A stretch of DNA of 64,000 nt from Ptychodera flava (taxonomy: Eukaryota > Hemichordata > Enteropneusta > Ptychoderidae), in assembly GCF_041260155.1 (NCBI RefSeq), contig NC_091934.1, positions 46,036,842 through 46,100,841 of the forward strand, given 5' to 3'. Position 1 is the first letter of the stretch, and each line of letters opens with the position of its first letter. Positions 1 through 10,835 of the stretch are shown piece after piece. A model generated the notes under the pieces. It saw only the letters and a program-made list of their open reading frames with translations. It was not told where the DNA came from and ran no database searches. The position numbers were made by a program, and so were the translations under genes.

Positions 1-400
1 CCCTCCTGACCTCCCCCGGCAAATACTCCCCAAGTGCCACCAAATAACACCATTTTAATCTCTATTTTTCAAAAGCTCCAACGGCAGGAGGGGGACACCC
101 CCTCCTGACCACCCCACGCAAAAATACTCCCCAAGTGCCACCAAATAACACCATTTTAATCTCTATTTTTCAAAAGCTCCAACAGCAAGAGGGGGGACAC
201 CCCCCTCCTGACCTCCCCCAGCAAATACTCCCCAAGTGCCACCAAATAACACCATTTTAATCTCTATTTTTCAAAAGCTTCAACGGCAGGAGGGGGACAC
301 CCCCTCCTGACCACCCCCCACAAAAATACTCCCCAAGTGCCACCAAATAACACCATTTTAATCTCTATTTTTCAAGAGCTCCAACAGCAGGAGGGGGACA
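1..400. repeat. 101-bp tandem array, about four copies, open to the left
   Basis: A unit containing AAATACTCCCCAAGTGCC recurs at 21, 122, 223 and 324, giving an exact 101-bp period. The array probably continues beyond the left edge. Units differ by a few bases. About 56 bp of the unit reappears at 63715-63771 inside the transposon at 63031-63840, so the array looks like an amplified internal piece of that family. No coding frame is supported. Confidence 0.9.
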
Positions 401-925
401 AAAAAATTATAAATCTGAAAATTTACTCTGAAAAAAACAATTTGCACAGCTAATCTCAATTGGAAAAAAAAATTTCAGAAATTTACAATAGTAAAAAAAA
501 AATTTTCACAATTTCATTGTGACCACCCCCCCCTCCCAAGGTCTAATGGTCCATCCCTAACAAGTTGCAACAAGCTACGACTACGGGGAAAAGCGGTCTG
601 TCCCCTAGGGTGGGGAGGTTGGGGTTCTTTGTGCAACGATTTATTTTATTTTATTAATTTTATTTTATTAATTTTGACTGTGATATTTCAAATAAAGATA
701 TCAAATTCCAAACTGTCTCACTACTTTCTTTATTACTACAAGTAATTTTATTAATTTTGAACTGTGATATTTCAAATAAAGATTTCGACTCCAAACCGTC
801 TGACCGCTATATATTACTATGCAAGTCCATCTCTCCTCTCCAACCAGTATACACACCACTGCAATTGCTGAGCAAAAATTGCAGAGATTGTTAATCGGCT
901 ATCCGTATCAGCGGATTAAATTAAG
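401..925. other. AT-rich flank with a short diverged duplication
   Basis: This stretch holds A- and T-homopolymers and a C-rich patch near 525. A roughly 40-bp segment ending in GATATTTCAAATAAAGAT occurs at about 661-701 and again at 745-786. No gene is visible. Confidence 0.6.
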
Positions 926-964
926 TCATGGAGGTAGAATGAAACTTTCTTTCTACCTCCATGA
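926..964. repeat. Perfect 14-bp inverted repeat (hairpin)
   Basis: TCATGGAGGTAGAA at 926-939 is exactly reverse-complemented at 951-964, with an 11-base loop. It has no attached gene and could be a small transposon relic or a cruciform. Confidence 0.75.
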
Positions 965-2283
965 TTGAGTCAACAAATATAACGGCCATACAACGCGTAG
1001 TAAAATAAGACAAGGGGTGAAGATTACATAATGGAGAACATGAGTATGGCAATTAATCCCCCCCCCATCCCGCCACTGTGGCTGCAATCTTTTTATTTTC
1101 TGTCCTACATCATTTTTTTCCACGCGTGGAACGGACATCAAATCAGGTCCAGTAATACAGATATTTTATGTGATTACCAGTTTTTTCAAATGTGCTTCTT
1201 GAGTTAACTACATGTCACTGGCATCTAAATATAAGCTTAGTGAGTAGAAACGAACACTTCCACTCAGTACTATACATATGAACATTGTCTTGCTTGTTTT
1301 ACTGTATTTTCGTTGTCAGGAAAACATTTATTTCTTTGTTTACTGAATAATATGTCCTGTTTAAAAGAGTAAATATCCTGAAAGTATGACATTTGTTTTG
1401 TTTTTTGTTACTTATTTTCATTCTAAGTAGCGACTTGATTACGAATCTTGTCATGTGTTCTAAATTTTCAATATGCTGAGTAAGTCCATCAAAAACATCT
1501 CTATTAAAGTTTTGATCACTGCATGGCAATATTTATTGAAACATAAACCATGAAATGTGTTTCCCAATATCATACAGCAAAAGCCTGTCTTGGAACGAGT
1601 TTTGACCTAACATCTGTTGTGTGTTTATATCATCAATACTGGCAAAAAATGACAATGGACTTCCTCTGAGTATTTTGAAAATGTTAGTGTTGCTAAAGGC
1701 GGCACACCTCCAGAGAATGAGAAAGTTGGATTTCCTTAATTTTGTGACAATTTTTTTCCTTTTGTCTGTTATGATCAATTTTTTTTGCAAGACATTATTG
1801 GATCTATTTTTTTTCCTTCTGCACCTGCCAACAATTTTTTTCCCTAAAATCCTCCAGTCCCCTCCTGAAATCAAATGGTTCTCTCCTAATAGCTAAACTT
1901 TATGATTTTGATCTAGAATATCCAATTCTAATGATTCCAAACTTAAAGCTAAACTTTCTAAATTTAGATTCAGAAAATTCTTGTTTAGCAACTACCTACA
2001 TTTCTAGTTAAACTTTTAAAACACGATAAGAAATGCAAATCTGCACTTTAATGCAATCTGATACCTCAATTGTACATCAGAGAGCAAGCAGTAGGACAAC
2101 TTAGCTCAAGTATAATGTGTCTGGCCCCAAGTTTCATATTTTATATTCGATGTTTCAATCTTTCTCTTTATAAATAGACAGCAATTTATAATGACCGCTT
2201 TTCAAACAGGTAAAGGATTTAGAGCAAGGTAAGTTTGAGTCATTTATTTGCCTAACATTGGGGCGAATATGGACTTATGAACA
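965..2283. other. Intergenic DNA, nothing recognised
   Basis: AT-rich sequence with short spurious frames on both strands. None has codon character, flanking splice sites or recognisable protein similarity. Confidence 0.5.
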
Positions 2284-2505
2284 GGACTCAAAATATTGTA
2301 ACTCGCCTTACAGTGGGCTGAATAAGGACTCAAAATATTGTAACTCGCCCTACAGTGGGCTGAATAAGGACTCAAAATATTGTAACTCACCCTACAGTGG
2401 GCTGAATAAGGACTCAAAATATTGTAACTTGCCCTACAGTGGGCTGAATAAGGACTCAAAATATTGTAACTTGCCCTACAGTGGGCTGAATAAGGACTCA
2501 AAATA
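2284..2505. repeat. 42-bp minisatellite, five to six copies
   Basis: GGACTCAAAATATTG recurs at 2284, 2326, 2368, 2410, 2452 and 2494. The 42-bp period is a multiple of three, so both strands stay open through it; that explains the 14-residue repeating frames, which I do not call a gene. Confidence 0.9.
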
Positions 2506-3947
2506 GGTAAAACATGTTTGTGATGATGCTAATCACAAATTTAAATGCTGCAGCTGTGTTTACATGATGCATCCATACATCTCTTTTTGTCCACAAAATT
2601 GCACCCTGGAATTCGAATTCTGCTGTTGGAAAAATGTTGACAGGTATCGCCAGTTTATTGCCATGATGGTATGTTAGGATTGATTTAATCCTTGTCTCAA
2701 GCAGAATTTACTGTGTGAGGCATAGTTATTCATGTGGCTGTTTTAACAAAGTGTAGAAACATTAGAATGGACAATATATGGATATACATGTTCCAAAAGT
2801 ACGATTTCAAGGAATAAGTTTCAGTTTATCCTTGCCATTCAATATCTTATCACTGTCAATGATTATTGGTCAAGTAAAAAGATCATTGACATGTTGCTGT
2901 AACTAATCTCAGCAATCTTTTGACTTCATCAAAGTACATGTATTAATTGTATAATTTCTAAGACATGAAATGCTTGTACAAAATGTGATTTTTATTTTAC
3001 AAATAAAAACAACATAAATACAATGAATATGTAAATAGGGTGCTCTTGATATATGTCTGTTGTACTCCTTCATGTAAAAATCAATGAAAATTGGGGCCAC
3101 CCATTGAGACTCCATTTGCTGTGAAAGCCTTATGAATCAGTGTGTTCACAATTTGCAAGCATTTGGTCACCTTTAATTTCTTACATGTAAATACTATATT
3201 TATCTGAGAATACCTTTGTTACTTGTTGATGTCTTCAGACATAAAATGTTGTACTTTGTAAATATCATGAAGAGTGGATGCCAACAGCCTTAAGTTAATG
3301 ACATTACCAAGATATACAATATTTCTAGTCATGGTAAAGTTCATCAAAAATTGATGCACTTAAATACAGTTGTGATTTTTATCAATGAACAACTAACCAA
3401 AAAGGGAGGCATGATAAAAATTATTCCTAAACTACTCACAAGGTAATTAATTGTGTAACCTGTTCTCCCCTGATGTTTTCTTTACAATTTTACTTATAAA
3501 AGTTGTATTCATCTTGGGCACATTTTGTCAGACTCAAAATCTCAATTCTTTTCTGTTCTGCTGCTTGTTTCAACTCACTTTAAACCCAGCTGAATATTAA
3601 AATGAGGCTTCTCCTGTATTTTTAAATGACCATCAAAAATTAAGCTTATTCACAGAGTTCATACTAGAAGTAATGACAAAGCTCAATTTCAGGTACCGTT
3701 ATTTGTTTCCGAATCCAGAGCAAACTTTGTCCAGTGACCACCTGATTTCATCCCCTTCAAGAAAGGGATTGATTCACAAATGTTTGACTTAGAATTTCCA
3801 ACTATCAGACGGCCTGTTCCACATTTCTATGTACATCATTTCTGAATGAAATCAGACGCAGTAGCTGCCTGGTATGTTCAACGAAATGAACCAAAAGTTG
3901 GTAGTAGCTGATGACAATTGGGCTACTCATAGTTGATATACAGTAGT
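2506..3947. other. Intergenic or 3' flank of the ARF gene
   Basis: AT-rich DNA downstream of the ARF stop codon. It probably includes the ARF 3' UTR. I could not place the poly(A) site and see no repeat or other gene. Confidence 0.5.
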
Positions 3948-6933
3948 CTAGGCACCAAATACTTTGGTCTTCACAACTACATAAAATCTCAATAATATTC
4001 CATAACCACTTCGAATTTCTTTCTTGCTTTCTGTGAGAGTTTTGTCTACAGACGCTTGTAATGTCTGTTTGGCTTTCTTGCCACCAAGCTGAGTTGCTAG
4101 CCAGTCTAATCCTTCATACAAACCACTACCATCAGTACAAGCAGAGCCTTGAATATCTGTGTGGTCAATTCATAATGAAGAAAGAAAATTACAAACAGTA
4201 TATGCCATGACACATAACAACTGAATAATCTTAATGTATTCTTACTATGGCAAATGCAGTCAATATGAAGCAAATTACATACTGCTATTTTATTGCGATA
4301 ATTCAAGCAGAAATCTGTCTCCACTGGTAATACCAATATAATGCACACAATAATTGCATAGCAGTGAGTAATTTGTTTCCTTTGCAAATGTTTCCATGGA
4401 ATATTTAAAGCTCTGATGCACTTAACTTTTGATGCATATTCCGGTATTTTTGTTATGTCTGTCACACAGAGAGAATATAGTCTCTTGTTATACTGCCCAA
4501 ATCATGTTAAGATATCTGATGTTCAATTTATCAATATAGCTTGTACACATATTATAACCGGTGTTGATGTAGACATCCAAATTTTCCTTCAGACCACAAT
4601 TTACTCATCAACAATAAAAGAGTACGCTGCACACAAGTCATCGTACTGCTACTTTGGATTTGAACATACTTTAGGGTTAAGGTTCAGAAAATTTAATTAT
4701 TTTATGAAACAAAAATATTATGAAAATCTATCACAATTCAAAGGTACATGTATTGTCCCTGTACCATGGTAGTGAAAGGTTAAACCTGTTCATCAAAATT
4801 CTCTGTAAGTAGGTCCACACTCCGCATTGATAACAGTTTCAGACAAAACTATAAGGTGAATGGGCAAAGAAAGATATCCATCTACTCACACCACTGTCTT
4901 TCTCTTATACTGTGCAAGTCCAACTTCTCTGTGATTTCCTGAACACTCATTGCATTGGGCAGATCCTGTTTATTTGCAAAGACAAGCAAGACTGTCTCTC
5001 TATACCCATCTTCTTTGAGAAAGCTATAAAGCTCATCCTTGGCTTCCTGTAATCTTTCTTTGTCATTGCTATCAACAACAAAGACCAGAGCATCAGTTTT
5101 AGGGTGGTAGTGCGTGTACATTGGTCTCTGTGACAAAGAAATTCAAGACAATAGGTTAAACCCAGAATTTGAATGGATGAATGGACCAAGGTACAAACAA
5201 ACCAACGTGAGCAAATATATAGAAAAATGTATATTTCCATAACGCTTGTACACAAGGGTTTGTTTGTACTGCCATCATGTGATCTTTGAGTGTACTGAGT
5301 TGGTAGGACACATTGCATCCTTTTTATTCAGGAGTAGAATCTTTCAATTTGATTCAATAAGCTGACTGTAAATTTCATCTGCTTTCTCCCAGTAAGTTGG
5401 AAGTACACTCAACATCATATGAACTTGCAGATAAAAATATCTTTTAAAATTTATTAATTTGATATACGACAGCTGTTTAGAACTGAAGTTTCTCACATTT
5501 TTGGATGTCAAGAGCTCAAGTGGAACTTTGCGAAAATTCAACTTGGTTGAAAAAAGATAAATAAGTCCACACTCTCTACTGAGTTTCAAACAGCTGTCAT
5601 ATATCAAAACAATATAATGTTGTTTCCTTGTAAGAAAAAAAGGACAAACAATATCAGAACTCACAATTTTGCATCTTCCTCCACTATCCCATGTTACAAA
5701 GTTGACACCTTTGTGTTCTACAGTTTCAACATTAAATCCTGAAAGAAAAAACATGCATTCAAACATCAGAACTTGAACCAGAGGATCTACAACACAATTG
5801 ATGCACATTTGTTGATCTTTGAAAATTGTACAAATACCTTATTTCAATTTTTTTCTAAAGTGACTCTTGGAAGTTGCAAATCATTCTATTTTTGTGGAAA
5901 AAACCCAGATCAAATCTGTACTGGTTATGTTATTTTAGGGGTCATCAAATAACCTAAATATGTATATCTTATGGCATAGAAGGTCCAAAAAGTGTATTAA
6001 AACAAGAGAACACAGAAACATTTATTCTGTCTGGGAAACAACAAACTTTTATGACTTACCCATGGATGGTAATGTTCTGACCATTTCACCAAGACGCAAT
6101 CTGTACAAAATGGTTGTTTTGCCAGCAGCATGCAAACCTATCAGATGTAATACAAAGGAAAGGTTGTAAAATACAAAGTATATCTTCAACTTGCATTGTA
6201 AGATGTTATTAATGCAGAGTCGTATCTACCTAACAAAACCCTTGGCATAAAACAGTGCCTTTAATCATGTCTGACGAATTGTAATATTTTCATATTTTCA
6301 TAATTCGGATGTGCACTAATTTTTTTTCCTTTTATGAACTTTGATGACTATATACTAGTACTACTACTATCAACATCCATTTCCCATACATTTCACATGG
6401 GTCCAGAAGCTGTAATTTATTTTACTACTGATTGGCTAATCAACGGTCAAAACAAAGGTCATGGCAAGACGTCACTGGTGAAGTACAGTTGAACCAATCA
6501 GCAGTGTCAAAAATGACGTCATATGGTAGAATTGTTCTGCAGGCCGCATTTCACAGCGCTTGGTCTCAAAACACGGCCGATTTCTTCAAGATTCATCGGC
6601 GTGATTTTTGAGGAGATGGTTAAATTTGTGATCCAACTAGGTATATGGGAGTGTAGTTTTGAATGTTTTGTGTGAGCGCACGGCCAGTTGACAAATCGGG
6701 TGGTGTGTTTTTTGAGTGATTGTGTTGCACACCTTGTGAGTATTTAGGTTGCAGTGGCGGGCATATCGACTACGGGATCAATTGATCGATCCGAAAATCG
6801 ATCTACTTAGCAGACGACCCAGCTAAGGAGCGCCTGTGGGTAGACCGTAGAGACTAGTTGCTCTACGCAACTTACCCAACATCAGGATTCGCACCTCCTT
6901 CTCTCCGAAAAGCCGTCTGATCGCGTTGCCCAT
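3948..6933 (-). CDS. Divergent ARF-family small GTPase, five exons, 218 aa
   Basis: ARF GTPases recruit coats and effectors to membranes in a GTP-dependent way. Coding exons on the minus strand are 6876-6933, 6060-6137, 5665-5738, 4890-5127 and 3948-4156; all phases agree. The start is MGN (Gly2 available for myristoylation), followed by a short amphipathic helix. The P-loop is GLHAAGKTT (residues 20-28; usual GLDAAGKTT). Switch 1 has IPSMG, with Ser44 where ARF1 has Thr48. Switch 2 reads WDSGGRCKI (62-70) instead of WDVGGQDKI, so the catalytic Gln is Arg67. ANKQD is at 121-125, and GLYEGLDWL lies near the C terminus. The protein runs about 38 residues past the usual 180, with a lysine-rich tail. 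It could be a lineage-specific ARF/ARL paralogue; I cannot assign a named subfamily. An in-frame upstream ATG exists at 7029-7027. Intron 1 carries a perfect CRE palindrome. Confidence 0.88.
6513..6522. promoter_or_regulatory. Perfect CRE-like palindrome ATGACGTCAT in ARF intron 1
   Basis: The 10-base palindrome contains the CREB/ATF core TGACGTCA. A CCAAT motif lies about 20 bp upstream and another ACGTCA core near 6470. It could mark an intronic or alternative promoter; function is inferred from the motif only. Confidence 0.35.
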
Positions 6934-7029
6934 GTTGCTCTGAATCACAGGCTCTAGAGTCAATGCAGGCGAACCGCTAGCCGCCACTGATACAATAAAA
7001 ATCAAAAGGTGTGTAACAGCGGCAGCCAT
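6934..7029 (-). other. In-frame upstream ATG adding a signal-peptide-like leader to ARF
   Basis: On the minus strand an ATG at 7029-7027 opens 32 codons that run without a stop into the ARF start codon. They begin MAAAVTHLLIFIVSVAASG, a hydrophobic stretch ending in small residues, as in a signal peptide. Most of this leader lies in the left 295-bp arm. Using it would block N-myristoylation at the MGN start. It may instead be 5' UTR or an upstream start that is skipped; the context around this ATG is weak (T at -3, G at +4). Confidence 0.45.
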
Positions 7030-7240
7030 GCACGGAGCCCGAGTAAATTTCAACAGACGGTTTCGCCCTCTTTTATCTCAAATACAACTTGCTTATTGGG
7101 GTCGATCGATGCTCCAGTTCATCAACTTCATGAAAAATCACACCAATATCCAAAATCTCTCTGTTAAGTCCATGAAAAAGCTGTGTTTTCGGAGCAGTGT
7201 CAGCTAGGAAACGCTGTTATCATACATGACCCACATTGAC
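6946..7240 (-). repeat. Left arm of a perfect 295-bp inverted repeat
   Basis: Every base of 6946-7240 equals the reverse complement of 10288-10582 (295 of 295, compared row by row, no indels). The match stops sharply at both ends. The arm lies directly upstream of the ARF start (13 bp from its ATG) and probably holds its 5' UTR or promoter. Confidence 0.97.
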
Positions 7241-10200
7241 CTATCACGAAATGTTCTGATTGGTTTTACTTTTAAGGGATACGTCATCCGTTTCAGGGGG
7301 TGCTACACTCGAGAGATTAGTTACACGTAATTACGTTCGATCAGTATCCGTAACGTCTTTGTCATGCAGTGTGCGAAACTCATGCAAAATCTCTACTGGC
7401 CCAGCGGGCCAGTAACTTTAAAAAATCACTGGCCCTGAAGGAAATCAACTGGTCCGATCATCAGGTCAAATCCAAATATAGTGGAGATATATACCTGCGC
7501 TCAGTCTAGGGGCAAGAATATGATGGGATTGAAAAATAAATAAAGACACCACTTCAAAATCCTAACATCAAACTGTTTTTTTATGCCTTTTAATTCTTTT
7601 ATTCTTTTTTAATTCTTCAAATGAAGATGACTATCAAAACCGAAAGTTGGGGCAACTGATCTCAGTGTTGAAAAACATGAAATCAGTAAAAGGTTAAGCA
7701 CTACACATAAACGTTTTCATTTCCTAAAATAGCCTTTCACAACAAATATTTCTAACATTGAGAAAAAGAGCACAAGCGTGGGCTTGAAACACGTCCCAAC
7801 ACAGAAATGCTAAGCATCCAGAACTCCGATCAGGGATGGGTAAGTTTTGGCAGCACAAACGCCGGATCACACACAAATGGAGTCAATACAACACTTGACT
7901 CATGATTCTGACTTCTCCCTTTTGAGGGACTCGTCATTAAAGTCAATGAAGGGAATACAAAAAATTAGGTCAACTGATAAAGAGAAATACTACTGAAATG
8001 TCCAAACCCACGTTAAAAGACAAATCACAAATTTAAAATGTAAGCGTAATCTTTACAGTGACCAACTTGAGGCAAATGGCCATCAAGGTCAATGAAGACG
8101 GTACCATGCACAATGTTTAAATATCGGACATTTACTTTTTACTATCGACGTTTGACGTCCGACATGTATCCGTCATCGTAACGATCTATATATCTGGTCT
8201 AAAATCGATACTAGACAATACAAGAATGACTTGCCTCTTGTCGCTGCACGACGGGTTTGCCTATATTTTACCCCAGGCTGATACATATCGGCGATTTTAG
8301 GACTCTTTATAGCTAGGCAATTCTGGAATGACTGTGAAATCAAAGATGTTTACTCGATATTTATCGGCGATTGGGACCCCAATATCGTCACCAGAATGAC
8401 TCATCTCGTGTCTCGGGCACGTGTGGTCTATTTAAAATCACCGATGTTTATCGGCGATTTCGGGACAAACGTCCGATATATATGTTGGAGATTTGCATTG
8501 CCACCTCACAGATCTTGCCAAGCCCGACTTCATCATTGCGGCATCAACTTCGATACTATACTTGTCAAATCGGGGTAAATAATCGATGTATATCTGGGAG
8601 ATCAAAACCTTACAGATTTGGCCAGCGGTCTAGCCAGGCCCGACTTCGATAGTCCTACTTTAATTATACGATACTAGACTTGTCTAAAAGATGGGTAAAT
8701 ATCCAATATATATGGAGGTTTCACCATCTTATAAATCTGACCTTAGTTTTAGTCAAGGGTCTATGATCTGACCAAACAATTCTAATTTCGATATTGTGTT
8801 GCCCAGTAGCTGCAAATATCCGATATCATATAATGTTGAAGTGTCATCGAAATCCAGTTTACCTCGACACATGCAACTCGATCGATACGCTAATTATTCT
8901 TTATGATCACGACGAGATCTCCACCCTAACACATGTAACGTCTTTCGCTTCGATGCAGTACCGTATCTTTGAATAATTTTGTCAGGTATTTAGCTTAGCA
9001 AAACATTCTGGTAAACTTCTGTACAATAGGAAAAGCTACTGGCCCGTCTTTAGGAACAGCAGGACATATTTCAAGAGTTACTGGTACGTCCGGCATGGAA
9101 ACTGCTGGTCTCCGACCATCGGGTTAGCGTGAATTCCGCACGCTGTTGTCATGTGATAACCAGACGTTGCGTGCGTGTGGAGCAGTAGTTTGTAACGTCG
9201 AATGACACTTTTACACGTGGTCATAATTACTAATTATTATGAAATAGTATTTTTTTATAGATTTTCTAATGATTTCCGCGAATTTTGACAAGCAACCTCG
9301 TAGAGTATCACTGTAAATTGGCAATTATCTTTGAGGCCAAAAAAAAGAAAATAAATTGTGCTGTTCTGTTCAGATAACATGGTTTTCAAAAATAAGGTAG
9401 GTACGTCGGCAGGATTTTTTTTTCTTTTTACAAAATATTTTTATTTTTAAATATGCATTGTTCAGGGGTTCAGGGCGCTCAAACACTGGCCATAACATTT
9501 CCAGATCACAATGTACCATATAGGTATATAAAGGAAAAACATAAGACACCCTCTTTCAAGCAAAAATCAAATGCCAAGTATCGAACGTGTGATTTTACGG
9601 ATTTTTCTTTGTTTTCTTTTTAGTTCCTTGTTTACGTAGCTCCAAAAAAAATTAGGGTCGGCAGATAAATAAATAGAGTAGGTCGGGTTATCGGAACAGC
9701 ACAATATTTTTTGTTTGACCTAAGAAAACTTCGTATTTGCAACAGTACAAGAAGTTCTTGCTATGAGTTCCTGATACGAACGAAATGTAGTATTCCACAT
9801 TATATCTGACGCCGTCACAAAGATTTCTGTAAACCATGTAAATAATTTTATCTAATAAGAGAATCGGCAAGTTTAATTCGAGGGTACGACGAACTAAAGT
9901 AGTCCTCGCGTAGAGAAAATAATGTTTCTTAGAGCTTGCACGAATTTCGCTTGTTTCACATTGTACTACACATGATCAAAACGAAAACAAAATACTATAG
10001 CAGTAGCCTGTACAATATATGCTTCCACTCCCACTTGCACTAGGTGCAAACCCCCTGTTAGGTATGGCAACAAGTCAGGAATGTTAAAGAAAATTTCATT
10101 CAAAGTAAGATAAGAAGTGAAAACATTAATGAGGAAAACTGTAAATCTTACTTACCAGTATGAATACGCTGCCATAGCGAAGCTTGTGGGGCGGACAAGT

Positions 10201-10287
10201 GAAAGTTAACCGATATTTTGAAATTACGTTCGTAAAACCGTCATCCAATCACAAGCTTCCCCTTGTGGGTCATGACCATTGACCCCA
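7241..10287. other. 3.05-kb spacer between the inverted arms
   Basis: No convincing coding frame is present. The left edge has CCAAT and ACGTCA motifs. ACTGGCCC-type sequences at about 7396-7450 and about 9035-9110 may be the ends of an old insertion. The centre (8100-9000) has repeated short ATCGATA and ATCGGCG motifs. Near 10190-10260 there is an imperfect inverted pair built on CAAGCTT. The spacer could be a shared intergenic promoter region enlarged by a transposon, but I recognise no element family. Confidence 0.5.
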
Positions 10288-10582
10288 GTCAATGTGGGTC
10301 ATGTATGATAACAGCGTTTCCTAGCTGACACTGCTCCGAAAACACAGCTTTTTCATGGACTTAACAGAGAGATTTTGGATATTGGTGTGATTTTTCATGA
10401 AGTTGATGAACTGGAGCATCGATCGACCCCAATAAGCAAGTTGTATTTGAGATAAAAGAGGGCGAAACCGTCTGTTGAAATTTACTCGGGCTCCGTGCAT
10501 GGCTGCCGCTGTTACACACCTTTTGATTTTTATTGTATCAGTGGCGGCTAGCGGTTCGCCTGCATTGACTCTAGAGCCTGTG
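10288..10582 (+). repeat. Right arm of the perfect 295-bp inverted repeat
   Basis: Exact reverse complement of 6946-7240. It sits 254 bp upstream of the ZMYND12 start and reads outward toward that gene, as the left arm reads outward toward ARF. Both genes therefore carry the same 5' flanking sequence. Confidence 0.97.
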
Positions 10583-10588
10583 CCTTGA
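10499..10588 (+). other. 29-codon frame in the right arm, signal-peptide-like
   Basis: The same ATG and hydrophobic leader (MAAAVTHLLIFIVSVAASG) as in the left arm opens here but stops at TGA 10586-10588, just outside the arm. It could act as an upstream ORF in a ZMYND12 transcript, or be chance. I have no evidence that it is translated. Confidence 0.3.
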
Positions 10589-10709
10589 ACCATTAACCAC
10601 GGACCGTGCTTGAACCCAAGGCAAAGTGCAGAGCTCTTTATCTCGCGAGAGTAAAGAGAGTCTCGGAAATCCCGTGGTTGACTTGTGTCGCGGTACGCCT
10701 GCGCAAAGC

Positions 10710-10721
10710 GTTGATAGCAAC
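10710..10721. promoter_or_regulatory. Candidate RFX X-box upstream of ZMYND12
   Basis: GTTGATAGCAAC is an imperfect inverted repeat with GTTG and CAAC half sites, similar to the RFX X-box found in ciliary gene promoters. It lies about 115 bp upstream of the ATG of a gene whose human orthologue is flagellar. The match is partial, so this is suggestive only. Confidence 0.35.
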
Positions 10722-10835
10722 AAGCTACAACACAGAGACGGCTGCTCCGGCAAAAGTTGCCGACGGAGTTTTTCCATTTTCACGATCTCGAAATTTCCAC
10801 CATATCCCGTTCAGCCTGATAGCAGCGGCACAAAT

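Noticed and set aside
2244-2506. Repeating 14-residue frames on both strands
   Set aside because: They result from a 42-bp tandem repeat whose period is a multiple of three.
7241-10287. Reading the whole 6946-10582 block as one transposon with 295-bp terminal inverted repeats
   Set aside because: No target duplication flanks the arms, no transposase is present, and the arms end inside gene 5' regions with leader-like content. An inverted duplication of a promoter-leader fits better, though a foldback element is not excluded.
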